Origin: Chalara sp. BL73
Taxonomy: Eukaryota > Ascomycota > Leotiomycetes > Helotiales
Direction: 5' to 3'
Assembly: GCA_918026815.1 (NCBI GenBank)
Contig: CAKJVC010000060.1
Span: 17,901 to 81,900 of the forward strand
Length of the DNA: 64,000 nt
The translations under genes were made by a program, and so were the position numbers. The notes beneath the pieces were generated by a model. That model had not been told where the DNA came from and did not search any database. It saw nothing but the letters and a program-made list of their open reading frames with translations. Below are positions 22,599 to 35,346 of the stretch, piece after piece; position 1 is the first letter of the stretch, and each line of letters starts with the position of its first letter.

Positions 22599-24451
22599 AT
22601 GGCTCAACGCTCCCCTAAGGCGAAGAGCGAGCAAGGCATTGCATCTGACGTGAATAGTGAGCCGCGCGGAGATGGACAGATTGAAGCTGTGGAATCAGAA
22701 AAGCTTCCCACCGAGCCACCAGTACTCTCTGCGGCGGAGGAAGATGAAGCAGGAAAGGTATATCCGCCAACAAGAGAGGTCATTCCTGTTATGGTCGCAA
22801 TATTCTTGGCACTGTTCCTGGTTTCCCTTGTTAGTACACAGATGCTTCCCTAGATTCAACAGAACAGCCTCTCATCATGCTTTCAGGATCGTACAATTAT
22901 TGCTACAGCGGTCCCCCGTATGACCGATGCCTTTCACTCTGTTGGTGATATCGGCTGGTACTCAAGTGCGTACATGCTCACTGGTTGCGCGTTCCAACTT
23001 TTCTACGGCCGGATTTACACCTTCTACTCACCAAAATGGGTCTTCTTGAGCAGTGTCACCATGTTCGAACTTGGCTCTTTGATTTGTGGCGTATCACCGA
23101 GCTCTGTGGTGTTCATTATCGGAAGAGCAGTAGCTGGAGTTGGCTCGGCTGGAATATTCTCGGGAAGCATCATTTTGACCGTTCATATTGTTCCGCTTCG
23201 CCTGCGTCCAACATACCAGGGCTTCATGGGTGGTGTGCTGCTAGTTTCGGCCATCATTGGGCCTCTACTTGGCGGTGCATTCACTACGAAATTGTCTTGG
23301 AGATGGTATGTCCTGACGCTTGTGTGTAGGACCTGTTACTGACATGATTCCGCGCTTTCAGGTGTTTCTACATTAACCTACCCTGTGGCGGCCTTTCGAT
23401 TATTCTTACCATCTTGTTCCTTGGGCTCCCCAATACTCACTGGCCTGGAGGTGCTGGAATAAATGATCCAGAAGTCAAGCTTTCACTACGGTCCAAAATC
23501 GAAAGACTCGATCCAGTTGGAACATTCTTCTTTCTTCCGGGAGTCATTTGCCTTTTAATTGCCTTACAATGGGGAGGATCGACGTACCCGTGGAACGACA
23601 CCCGCATTATCTCCTTGCTTGCGCTCTCTGGCTTTCTGATGACCGGGTTCGGTATCGTACAAGTCTGGAAACAAGAGAATGCCACGCTACCACCTCGCAT
23701 CCTCAGATATCGCAGCGTCACAGCAGCCTCTTTTTTCGCTTTCTGCATTAGCGGGGCTATGACTGTCATTGTGTACTTCCTGCCAACTTGGTTCCAAGCT
23801 ATTCAAGGGGTCGATGCTGTTCAGTCTGGTATCCGCACACTGCCTTTGATCATCTCAATGCTACTCGCGAGTATCACCTCTGGAGGCTTGACCACCAAGA
23901 TTGGGTACTATGCTCCATTTCTCATTGGATGTTCAGTAATCATGGCTATTGGAGGAGGGCTCATGTCGACATTCAAGGTCAACTCTTCAAAAGTTGTCTG
24001 GATTGGCTTCCAGGTCGTTTTTGGTTTCGGAACTGGCCTTGGACAACAGCAAGCCGGTCTAGCAGCTCAAACTGTGTTGCCATCAAAAGACGTCTCCACC
24101 GGTGTCGCTCTTAAATTTTTTGGGCAGTCGCTGGGAGGCGCTATCTTCGCAGTTGTGGGCCAGAGTGTGCTGAGCAATAAGTTGGTCCATAATCTGACTG
24201 GGATACCTGGCCTTATGGAGTCACTTCCGCACTTTGATCCACGTCAGATTGTGAATTTGGGTGCACTGCAACTGAGGGAATTCTTTGGAGCAAAGTCTGC
24301 AGGTGCAGTTATGAGGGCTTTCAACAGTGCATTGGATTCGGTCTTCCAACTAGGAATGATCCTGTCTTGTCTATCGCTAGTTGGGGCTCTTCTTGTTGAA
24401 TGGAAAAGCATCAAGGGAATAACGGTCCAGAAAGGGTCTGGTGGTGCATGA
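22599..24451 (+). CDS. MFS transporter, DHA2 (14-TM) family
   Basis: Drug/metabolite:proton antiporter of 579 residues from three exons (22599-22829, 22887-23305, 23362-24451; introns 57 and 56 nt), closing in frame. After a polar, acidic N-terminal tail of about 60 residues come many transmembrane helices. The first is followed, across the first intron, by LDRTIIATAVP, the DHA2-type motif D1 in helix 1. GRAVAGVGSAGIFSG carries the antiporter motif C, and WRWCFYINLP spans the second intron. It is predicted in the plasma membrane or a vesicle membrane, exporting the cluster product and giving self-protection. It lies between the oxidase and the NR-PKS, on the same strand. Confidence 0.95.
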
Positions 24452-25752
24452 TCGTAGTGCATTGGCGTATAATTGGTGTGGTATGGACATTGCAAGCATT
24501 GACTCGTCAGGCTTAGACTTAAGAGATGGGTTGGATATTCTCCCATATGTTCTGCCATCCTACATGCACTGCTCTTTGTGAGTTTGCTCGAACTCCTACC
24601 CTCGTTCGCCCACTAATTTAATCCTTGTGACTTTCCTCGGTTACAGCGCTGGAGATGCCTGGCTTGCTATCTGGCCTGAGTTCTAAAATGAAGCTTACGT
24701 AAACACTTGCCAGCTCTAGTTTACGTATCTGATCACTTAGCTGGCCATATTATCAACCAGACCGCTCAAAAACACACTAAAAATCCCGATTTTGGCATTT
24801 TTATCCCTCAATTATTATTTATGTTAATGAATCAAAACTTGAAATTTAGTTTTCGCTTATTATTGTAAAGACTTCGATATAGCATTTCACGCTAAAATAA
24901 CCCTTGTAATTTCAGTTTCTAAATAACCATTAGTTGTTTTAGTCTCAAACTTTACCAATGTATAAAAATTACAGTTGAATCGTTATATATAAAGTTTTAC
25001 AAAGTTAGGTAAAATAGTAGTTGAGATATAGAAATGCCAAAATCGTGATTTTTGGTGTGTTTTTGAGCGGCCAGGTTGATGTGACTAACTATGTGATTGA
25101 GTACGTTAACCAAATCGCTCTCTCTGCCTTTCCTATATTACTGTCTACACTGGAGTGGCGGCTATACCGCTTTCAAAATTCATTTCCATATCCATTCACG
25201 AACAACAAAGTTCTACTTACAAAGCCACATTCTTCGGGGCCGACACGGAAATCAGGAGCGTATAATCCCCGTAACATTACCGACGTTGTTGTAGTTGGTT
25301 CCCGATTCTTCTCCAGCAAGACCAGAGCAGTGTCAGACGGGATGCGGTTTCGGAGATGGAGATGAAGATGGAGATACATACGTTAATGGGAGATCTTAAT
25401 GCAGATACTCGATATTTGATTGGTGTTCAATGAGCATGTCCGAAATAGCCCAAGTGGTGGAAGGATGGCCACCAAGACATTGGCCGGGCTATTGATTTCT
25501 AGCTTTCTTAGAAGACGCGATTTCTATTATCATGTCTATAATCCAGAGTTCTATCTATACATCCTATGATTCCTGGTCTAGCAGAGCCCGGGAATTCCAG
25601 ATGGTACACTTGACTCAACTAAATAACGAAGGGCTTTCAGTGGTATTATCACCCTCCTTCTGTTGTTGAAACTTGGCTAATAAACTCCTGTAGCTCGCTA
25701 TCTTTCTTTCAACCTAGTTAACTAGAACTTCAACCCCTTTGCCCTCATCAGC
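24452..25752. other. Intergenic region upstream of NR-PKS (contains a MITE)
   Basis: 1.3 kb between the transporter and the NR-PKS. The inverted-repeat element at 24,752-25,080 fills part of it. The remaining 670 bp up to the NR-PKS start should contain its promoter. No gene seen. Confidence 0.5.
24752..25080. mobile_element. Long-TIR MITE between transporter and NR-PKS
   Basis: Imperfect inverted repeats of about 60 bases: the left arm (ATCAACC, then CCGCTCAAAAACACAC) is mirrored by the right arm (GTGTGTTTTTGAGCGG, then GGTTGAT). Most mismatches between arms are transitions, as expected from RIP. The interior is AT-rich and has no coding frame. Total length is about 330 bp, a usual size for a MITE. 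The flanks (TA on the left, TG on the right) would fit a TA target site altered on one side, but this is weak. Confidence 0.72.
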
Positions 25753-28700
25753 ATGGCAGGCACGGTTCGGATCTACCTCTTTGGCGACCAAACTTACGAA
25801 ACAAATGCGAAGTTGTGTGCCCTCTTATCATCTACTGGCAATCCTATTCTAGCTTCTTTTCTTGATCAGGCATTCAATGTGATTCGGGCTGAAGTAGGGC
25901 GGCTACCTCTCCAACAGTTCCGAGACCTTCCCAGTTTTACAAGCCTTGCGGAAATACTTGCAAGGCAGAGAGATGGTGGCTTAAATCCAGCATTTCAAAC
26001 TGCGCTTTCAATAATTTTCCAGCTCGGAAGCTTTATTCGGTACGCAACGTTATTGTTCTTTGTCCATACAAATCCTCCAATTAATAAATTCATAGCCAAC
26101 ATGAGAACTCCGGTAATGAGTACCCTCAGGCTTCGCAAACATACCTTTTGGGTCTGTGTACTGGAGCCCTCTCTGCTGTGGCAATAAGCTGTTGCAGAAC
26201 ACTATCCCAATTGCTCCAAGTCGCGGTAGCAACCGTCCGCGTTGCTTTCCGCTTGGGTCTCCGTGTTGTAGAGGTTGGGACCCTGATCGAGGCTCAGTCA
26301 GAAGCATCATGGTCTTTTATTATCCCTGGCATGAAACATGAAGCTGTTAGCATGATATTGAAAGAATTCTTACTTAGCAAGGTTTGGATATCTTAGCGCC
26401 CCGTAATGGCCGTTGACTGATTCGTTTGAAGAATCTGCCCCCAGTGTCAAGACCTTGGATCAGTGCCCATATAGAAAATGGGACTTCGGTCAGCGGTCCT
26501 CCTAGTGTCCTTGAAGAATTGAGGAAATTTCCAGCGCTTTCAAAAATCAGGACGGTCGAGATCCCAAATCGGTCGCCTGGACATGCGTCACATTTATTTA
26601 CTAGCGAAGATGTCAGCAGCATTCTGAAGGGCACTCTAGACTTACCTTGGATTTCTTACACTTCCCAAATCGCCATTGTTTCCGCAGCAACGGGGAAACT
26701 GATGCCTAGTGGCAACTTCAAATCGCTCCTAGAGGTGTCACTCAATGATATAATGGCTCGAAAGCTTCGATGGGACTTGATCAACCAGGAGTTTCCCACC
26801 ATTCTCAATTCTAGCCACGCTTCCAACTTGAGGCTAACTCCGATCGGAACGACGTCTGAACATGCTCTACTATCAACACTACAAAATGCACTGGCAAGCT
26901 CTGGGAACTGCGCAGTGACCCCTCCTTTGGTAGAGATTGAGTGTCAAGACTTTAATAAACCACGAACGCCGATAAACACTTCCGGAAATCCTGGCTTATC
27001 CAAATTAGCAATTGTGGGTATGTCAGGGAGGTTTCCAGAATCTAGCAGCCCGGAGGACTTCTGGGAAGTGTTACGCCATGGCGTCGACACTGTCAAGAAA
27101 GTGCCGCCAACACGTTGGAGCATCGATACGCACGTTGATAGCAGCGGCAAAGGGAGCACCAGTGAAGTGCCGTGGGGTTGCTGGCTAAAAGGTGTCGAGC
27201 TATTTGATGCCAGGTTTTTCAGCATCTCTCCGAAAGAGGCCCCTCAAGTCGATCCAGCGCAGCGAATTGCATTGATGACGACCTACGAAGCGATTGAGCA
27301 AGCTGGTATCGTACCTGGGACTACCCCTTCCACCAGAACAGATCGCATTGGAGTATTTCATGGGGTTACCGGTACCGATTATATGGAAACAAATACATCA
27401 CAAGACATCGATACGCATTTCATTACTGGTGGGAACAGAGCGTTTATTCCAGGACGAATCAGTTTCTGCTACGAATTCTGCGGCCCTAGCTGTTCCGTTG
27501 ATACAGCGTGCTCTTCCAGTTTTGCCGCAATGCACATGGCTTGCAATGCACTCTGGAGAGGTGATTGCGATACGGCAGTGTCTGGTGGCACGAATATGAT
27601 TAGCAATCCCGATGGCCATGCTGGGTTGGACCGAGGGTTCTTCATATCTAAGACAGGAAACTGTAAGACCTTTGACGACGGTGCCGACGGCTATTGCCGC
27701 GGGGAAGGGGTTGCCACCGTAGTCATCAAGCGTCTGGAAGACGCTATCGCTGATAGTGATCCAGTCTTGGCACTGATATCAGGTATTAAGACTAACCATT
27801 CCGGCGAGGCGGATTCCATTACTCGCCCGCATGCTCCAGCCCAGAAAACCATTTTTGATCAGCTGTTAATTGCTACTGGCACCGACATAAATGAAATTGG
27901 TTACGTCGAAATGCATGGTACGGGGACACAAACTGGCGATGCTGTCGAAATGGAATCTGTTCTTCATGCATTCGGACCCGAACCTAATTCCCAAAGGGCT
28001 CGGAAAAGAGACTCGCCAGTATTCTTAGGAGCTGCAAAGGCAAATATAGGCCATGGTGAAGGAGCTTCTGGCGTTACCAGTCTGGCAAAGGTGCTTCTCA
28101 TGTTCCGATACAACGCAATTCCACCTCATTGCGGTATCACAACTAAGATCAACCACAACTACCCACTGGACTTTGCTCAGCGCAATGTTCATATTGCAAA
28201 GAAGGAGATCCCGTGGCTCGGAACACCAGAAAGACCTCGAAAAGTTCTCATCAATAATTTCTCTGCCGCTGGTGGTAACACTGCTGTGTTGCTGGAGGAT
28301 AGTCCAGTAGCAGTTGTGGATTGCTCCAATGACCCAGAACCCGCCTCATCTTACCTAATTGCCATTACAGCAAAGTGTGCCAATTCTCTGAAAGGGAATC
28401 TAAAGGCCATGTTGCACTATATGAACTACCCGGACAAAGATTTCTCTCTGCCCCGACTCTCATATACTACCACCGCCCGCCGCATCCACCATCCCCACCG
28501 AGTCATGTTGCGAGGATCAGACATCACGGAAGTGAAACTTCGGCTGCAGGAAGCTATTGCGCGTGGAGATGGAATCACTAGAAAGAAATCCGCACCGAAA
28601 ATTGTGTTTGGATTCACTGGCCAAGGGTCACAGTATCTTTATATGTAAGTGCATCTCTCCTTTCCTTGGAGATTCCGTGTCGTTGCCGGAGGCCCTTAAT

Positions 28701-31700
28701 ATTTCTTCCAGATTTCAATACTTATAATACACTTGGATATTTATCTAAGTTCGATTTCTAAATAAGTCGGATTTCAAGAGGCCTAGAAATCGAAATGAGG
28801 TGAATAATCAAACTGTATTCAACACTCAATTCTGGGGAACCACCAAACAAAGAGCACTGCAAGAGATAGTGTACCATCTAACAACTGGGATTTTAACTAA
28901 CTCTCCACTCCAGGGGAAAGCAACTTTTTGAATCGTTCTCTCAATTCAGGAACGATATCTTGCGATTTGATCAGATCTCTCGAGCTCAAGGCTTTCCATC
29001 GTTCTGCCAAATTTTTATCGCAACCGCAATTGCACTTGAGGATTTTACCCCTCAGGTAGTGCAGCTTGCTATTTGCTGTCTTCAAATGGCACTAGCCCGC
29101 CTCTGGATTTCTTGGGGCATTCAACCAGAGACAGTTATAGGCCACAGTCTTGGGGAGTATGCGGCCCTGAATATTTCGGGAGCTATTTCCGACTCAGACA
29201 CTATTTATTTGGTGGGTAAGAGGGCCGAGCTTTTGCAAGAGCAATGCCGACCCGGCACACATGCCATGCTTGCCGTCAAAGCCTCCGTATCTCGCATCCA
29301 TGAATTACTCGATGGCGCAAAGTATGAGGTTTCCTGCATCAACGGCCCGGAGGATACAGTCCTTGGTGGCTCTATTCAGCTTATCGCCTCGCTCCAAGAG
29401 CTCTTAGCTACCCATCAAGTCAAAGCTACCACCCTACGGGTCCCTTATGCCTTCCACACCTCTCAGGTATTTTCGATGCTCGGGGACTTTGAGGCTGCTG
29501 TAAATGGTATTGCCTTTCACAAACCTTCTATCCCAGTGATTTGCCCTCTCCTGGGCAATGTTATCACCGATCTTGGGACGCTCGGACCTAGCTATCTTTC
29601 TCGACATTGTAGGGAGACGGTCAACATACATGCAGCACTTCTATATGCCAAGAATACTGGTTTCATCAATGAAAAATGTGTCTTTCTCGAGATCGGCCCC
29701 AATCCAGTCGTTTCCGGGATGATCAAGAGTTCATTGGGAGATCAGGCTACAACCTTGCACATTCTTCAGAAAAACAAGGACAGTTGGCCACTCATCACTG
29801 CTGCGCTCTCCACCCTGTACACTTCAAGCCACGACATCCGCTGGCGGGAGTATCACAAAGATTTCAAAGCCTCACAAAAAGTCCTACATCTCCCTGCTTA
29901 TGCTTGGGACCTAAAAGAATATTGGATTCCATACGCACACGACTGGTGCCTGCACAAAGGGGCCGCACCACGTGCGATCCTCGACCGGATCCATCCAAAG
30001 GTTGAAAGCACTTCAATTCACAGAGTTGTTGAAGAGAGAACTTCTGGAAAGACTGTAGTTCTAGTTGTTGAGTCTGATATATCACGTCCGGATCTCAATG
30101 CTATTGCTCAAGGCCATCGGGTCAATGGCATTCCACTTACCACACCTTCCGTTTATGCAGAGATTGCACTTTCTCTTGGGAACTATCTAATAGAAAAATA
30201 TCAGCCAGCAATACAAGGCTCTCTTGTTGACGTTTCGAATCTTAGCGTCGAGAAGGCTCTCATCCCGCACTCACAAGGTCCGCAAATATTACGAACCTCA
30301 TCGACAGTAGATTGGACGACCAAGCGTGCCGAATTGAAATTCTGCAGTGTTAACGACAGTGGAAAAGTCACAGTGGAACACGGGGAATGTTCAATTATTT
30401 TCAAAAATAAGGACCACTTGAAAGAAATTCAGCAAAAAGTACAAGAGTACCTCTCTCGCATTGAATACTTACGAAAAGGGGCTGAAAGCGGGAGATTACT
30501 GCGTCTTAGCCAAACATATGCCTATAAACTTATCGGCGCCTTGGCCCAGTTCCACCCTGATTACCGAGCTGCTGATGAAGTCACTCTTGATAGCAGCACT
30601 ATGGAAGCTTCCGCTAGCGTCAGCTTTGGGCAGGTGGTTAGCAATGGAACTTTCAGCACCCATCCAGCGTATATTGATGTTCTCACTCAGACCGCCGGGT
30701 TCGTGATGAATGCCAAGGAGAGCACGGATCTTGCAATCCAGGTGTTTGTAAATCATGGATGGCAATCTTTCCAAATCTTTGAAGAAATTTCAAAGAATAA
30801 GTCTTACAAGATCTACGTCAAAATGGCTCAAGGCGAGGGGGAATTCTGGCGCGGAGATACTATTATGCTTGACGGAACAACTGTCGTGGCATTTTTCAAA
30901 GGCGTCACCTTGAGAGCTGTTCCTCGAAAAGTTTTCAACATGGTGCTTGATGCTGCGAATGTGAAACCACCAAAAAAGAATCAGACACCACCTTTCGCAA
31001 AGACCGCACCAACCCCTGGTCCCAAGACTGCCAAGCCTCCCACTAAAGTCACTCAGATTCCAGCGGTTGTTGAGCTAGTACCTCCTGTCCAAGTTATCAG
31101 GGAAGTAGAATTAGCCGAGGCTGCCGTCCTGCCAGTCGCGTTACCTAGAAGCAATCCTCAGATGGCGAGTGCCCTGGCTATTATTTCTGAGGAAACCGGC
31201 CTTGCACTTTCCGATCTCACAGATGACTCGGTGTTCTCGGAAATTGGTGTTGATAGCCTCCTTTCGATGGTCATCTCATCACGATTCCGTGAAGAACTCG
31301 GATTGGATTTAGATCTCGAATTCTCTTTGTTCCTAGATCTTCCTACTATTAAGCATTTAAGAGATTTTATTGAGCCAGCCACGGAAGGTCTTTCTACTAA
31401 CATAGACACACGCCAACATATTGAATCTCCACCACAGGGAGAAACAACGATAGCAATAGCAGATAAATTTATCGAGAGCGCGATTGTCGAAAAGAACATC
31501 GCCGAGGCTCAAGAAGGACTCCAAGAACTTCAGACACCCATGTCCCTGGATGGAGTTCTGGGCCCTGCTCTAGCTATTGTGGCGGAAGAGAGTGGGCTTG
31601 ACATTGCCGATCTCACTGACGATACCAATTTCGCCCAGATAGGGGTTGACTCTTTGCTCTCCATGGTCATTTCCAGTATATAAATGCCATACCTTCACCA

Positions 31701-32877
31701 AGAGTATATTACTAACCTTTTCATCTTATAGGTCGATTTCGAGAAGAGTTGGGGCTTGATCTAGATTTGGAATTTTCCCTCTTTCTTGACCTTCCAACTG
31801 TCAAGGACTTGAGAGATTTCCTAAATCCAAACGCTGGAGGCACGCCCGCCTCCTCCGATGATCCCGCCTCTGCAAAATGGAACTCTCCTGAGTCTACAAC
31901 GCCAGAGAAGCTCTCATCTGAGGCAGCCGACCTCACAGATGACTCTGAAGTGTCCGTTCATTCGATTGAGCAGATACCAAGGCCCTCGTGCTACTGTCGT
32001 CCGACCACATCAGTAATATTACAGGGCCTCCCGGACCGCACAGAGAAGACGCTCTTCTTGTTTCCAGATGGTGGGGGATCATCATCTTCTTACGAGCCAC
32101 TCCCAAAGTTGAAAGTAGATATCGCAGTCATTGGATTAAACTGTCCTTATGTGCGCGATCCCGAGAATATGCTATGTAATATTTCCGATTTGATGGAAAG
32201 TTACATCGCCGAGATTCGTCGTCGTCAACCTCACGGACCATATCACCTAGGTGGATGGTCTTCTGGTGGAATATTTGCCTACATAGCCACTAAAATGTTT
32301 CTTGCCGATGGCGAGGAAGTATCCAGCTTGATCATAATTGACTCTCCAGTACCAGCGCTTATGGACAAACTTCCCACACACTTTTACGACTACTGCGATC
32401 AACTTGGCCTTTTTGGTTACTCGATGGGCGATCCCGACGCTGCCACTCCAGAGTGGCTCATTCCACACTTCAATGCAACAGTCGACGTCCTATATGGCCA
32501 TACGGTTGGCCCCTTGGATGTAGCCATTGATAGAATGCCAAAAACGTCCATAATTTGGGCGTGCGACACTGTTCTGGATGGCTGCACCGCAGATTGGGCA
32601 TCCAAGCTGACCGACTCCAAAGGAATCCACTTCTTGATTCAGAAAAGGACAGATTTTGGCTCGGCTGGATGGGAGAAAATGATCCCTGGCGTAGAGATTT
32701 CTTGCGATAAGGTCGTTGGTGCAAATCACTTTTCTATGATGGTACGCCCATTTCTTTCTTCCTAGCCCGTTATGTTCAAAGATCGATCATCGCGTAAGTC
32801 AGCTAATTCTTTTTCCTTCATAGCACAAACCTTTCATCGCGTACGTCGGAAAATTCATTGAGCGGGGAATATTCTGA
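25753..32877 (+). CDS. Non-reducing polyketide synthase (SAT-KS-AT-PT-ACP-ACP-TE)
   Basis: Aromatic polyketide synthase of 2,203 residues from six exons (25753-26039, 26096-26381, 26432-28644, 28914-31675, 31732-32741, 32824-32877), closing in frame. Seen in order: SAT with the GLCTG Cys motif; KS with VDTACSSS, EMHGTGTQ and AKANIGHGEG; AT with GHSLGEY; PT with the catalytic His in AQGHRVNG and a later HPAYIDV Asp; two ACPs with the same IGVDSLLSMVISS motif; a C-terminal thioesterase/Claisen-cyclase-type domain with GGWSSGG and a late GANHFSMM His. The last exon is only 17 codons. A SAT domain plus a partner HR-PKS lacking a release domain suggests a pre-formed acyl starter. PT then folds the chain, and the TE releases it by hydrolysis, lactonisation or C-C bond formation. 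Which of these cannot be told by eye. The third intron (28645-28913) is unusually long at 269 nt. Confidence 0.96.
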
Positions 32878-35346
32878 AGATCGAACCTTGTACTTCTCGA
32901 GTTTTGATTGCTGCGACTCTTTTCAGTGTAACTTATTGCATGATTTCACAAACTAGTCTGTGAAATGGGACTCTTGGAGAATGCTATCCAGTAGGATTGC
33001 TTTACAGCAAAGTATAGTGTCCGGTATAAGAATCACAAATTGTTAGACTTTAGTAAGGCGGTTCTATTATAGTTGTAGAGGCGCAAGTTAGCCTGAGCAT
33101 CTTCTATCTCCGGGATAGTACTGGTGATGAAGGCGAACTCGTCTAAGTTCTTTTGTAGCATTACCACTAAATTACTTTGCAGAGCAACATGTCACTATGC
33201 AGCCTTTTAGAATCCTATAGCGTTCTTATTATTGTAGAGTAAAAGTAATAAAGTCGATGTCACGAGCCTAGTCACGGTGAATCTAATGCGAGGCACAACT
33301 AATATCATTCGACAAGCTAGCTTTGTAAAAAAATCTAAAAACTTTTTTTTAAAAAAAAAGAAAAAAAAAAGAAAAAAAAAAGGTGAATAACAATGAACAA
33401 AAAGATCAATATAAGGAGAGAAAAAGTGAATTCGGGGGATTACGGGTTTTATAACTAGATCCGTAACAGGTCTGCTAGGACGTAATGTCAGATGCCAGGG
33501 TTGATAAGCTTTACCATAGCACTAAGCGGGCCAAAAAGGTACAATATCCGACGCCGCCTGCTAGAATGCTTATCCTACTACATATACCAGTTCGGAACCT
33601 GACACGTAACGAGTCGGTAGCCCCCCGGAGGCCTCATGTCAGGACACGCGTTGCGGATCTACAGATACAGAGGGCAACAGTGGTATCATACGAGAATCTA
33701 TAGCTGAGGGAGGAAAAGGAGTTCCGAGGAGAGCAGGCTATATATATAGTCGCGCCAGCAGGCTGAATCCATGTGAGCAAACGAACCTTTCCAGATCCAC
33801 ATTCTCATGAATCTCTAGCTATGAAGAGACGTCAACCTCATGTGGCAGTGTCACGAGAGGTTCTCAACTCTCACCCAACCTGCGCCTTCCGCGCATGGCC
33901 CTGTTCGACCTGATCACGTAAAGAGTTTGTCGGCTTCAGCTGCGATCGTAATCCTCTTAACGTCTCCGTTGCCATTACGACCACATGCTTCAAAATAGCG
34001 ACACAATCTCCATACGGATAGAATGTTTGGCATTGGAAGGAGCGAGTGACGGCATCGAATTGGCCCTGCTGGTCTGAGGACCTCTGCCTCCCTTTTGGTC
34101 GATCTTTATTCCACTGGTGCTCTTTCTTTAGATGATGGTATATACTATCTGCGGTATAGTGGTTTTCTGGCTCCGCTCAGCAAAGCACACAGATCAGATT
34201 TTGTAGTCGGGGTTATAAAATAGGAGACTATCCATGTTTGAAAGGTTATTTGAAAAGATAGTTGAAAGGATGTGTAAGTTAACAGTAGCTAAAAAACATA
34301 TGAATAGAAGTTTTACCTACGTACTAAGATACGCGTGATAGACGAGCACTCTACAATTTGATATCTGCTCATCACCCTTATGTAAGAGTACTGTACAAAG
34401 AGATTGTGTAGCGCAATGATAACATTGTCAAAAGCGAGATGAAGTATAGGGAGATATACAGGAGGAGAGCAAGGGATAAGGAGGATGCTGAAGGGTGAGC
34501 AATACGCGAGCCAACCATATGTTGTAGAAAATTTAGTAGATTCCATTTCGTCGTAGATTCCAAAATGGTCTTCCCCAGTAAGCTAAATAGATTACTCAAA
34601 AACATCAATAAGCACTCCGCTTTAAGTAGGAGTTTGTACGGTGCTGCTGCGCTTTGAAACTAACAACTTCTGCTTTTATATATACGGTAGTTGTAGCCAT
34701 AAATATAACATTTATTGACTCCTAGCCAACCCCCAAAGATAAGTCTTGTCTTGAGCCAGGCGGCAGCATTACAGAGGCCTGCATCTCATGGTAAGATACC
34801 GAGGCTGCAGATCCTGGCAGACGCTGTTAAGCAGAGGATACAACTTCCAATGGCCGTCGCAATGGTCATTCTAAAGATTGCCTCAATGGCCACGCTAACG
34901 GCGTTACCAATGGCTATTAGTAGAGACTTGCGCCGGAGTAAAAAATGAATGGTCTTGACAAAATCACGTATTCAGCAAACCGTGAAAGTATAAAATAGGT
35001 AGAATAGAAAAGTCTCAGCAAAAGTCTCAATACGCGCGCAAATATATATATAAATGTAACCTCATAATCATTGTACCACTTATTGAATTGAATTTTGCCT
35101 AAGCCAAATGGTAGGCGTTGTTCCAAAACAGGTTAGAAAAGGTACAGTTTGAACTCAGTGATTATAAATCACGGGGTCGGTGAGGGGAACACTTGTATTT
35201 CTAAGCCAATTACGTCATCAAAAATAGTCTTTTATTTATCTAACAACAATGCCAATGTCCAATATCTCGAAAAACATTGTAGGGTATCGCTTTGATAACA
35301 GTTTTCTTCGATCACGTCCTTCTGTCTCGGTTCTATTTCTACTGAA
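32878..35346. other. Gene-poor region right of the cluster
   Basis: No gene supported. Contains A-runs at 33,330-33,385, a fragment at 33,655-33,727 that recurs at 38,479-38,553 (see repeats) and AT-rich stretches. At 34,840-34,915 one frame reads a short Asn-Gly-His-rich stretch bounded by stops; it could be a relic of a linker but cannot be assigned. This is the likely right boundary of the polyketide cluster. Confidence 0.5.
33655..33727. repeat. Dispersed repeat fragment, copy 1
   Basis: About 73 bp with near-identity to 38,479-38,553: both contain GATCTACAGATACAGAGGG and later AAGAATCTATAGCT or its one-base variant, ending in GGGAGGAAAAGGAG. Differences are mostly transitions. Probably a remnant of one mobile-element family not otherwise represented here. 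Confidence 0.75.

Noticed and set aside
34840..34915. Short Asn-Gly-His-rich reading frame, like linkers in large fungal synthases
   Set aside because: Bounded by stops within 25 codons, with no neighbouring domain; cannot be assigned.
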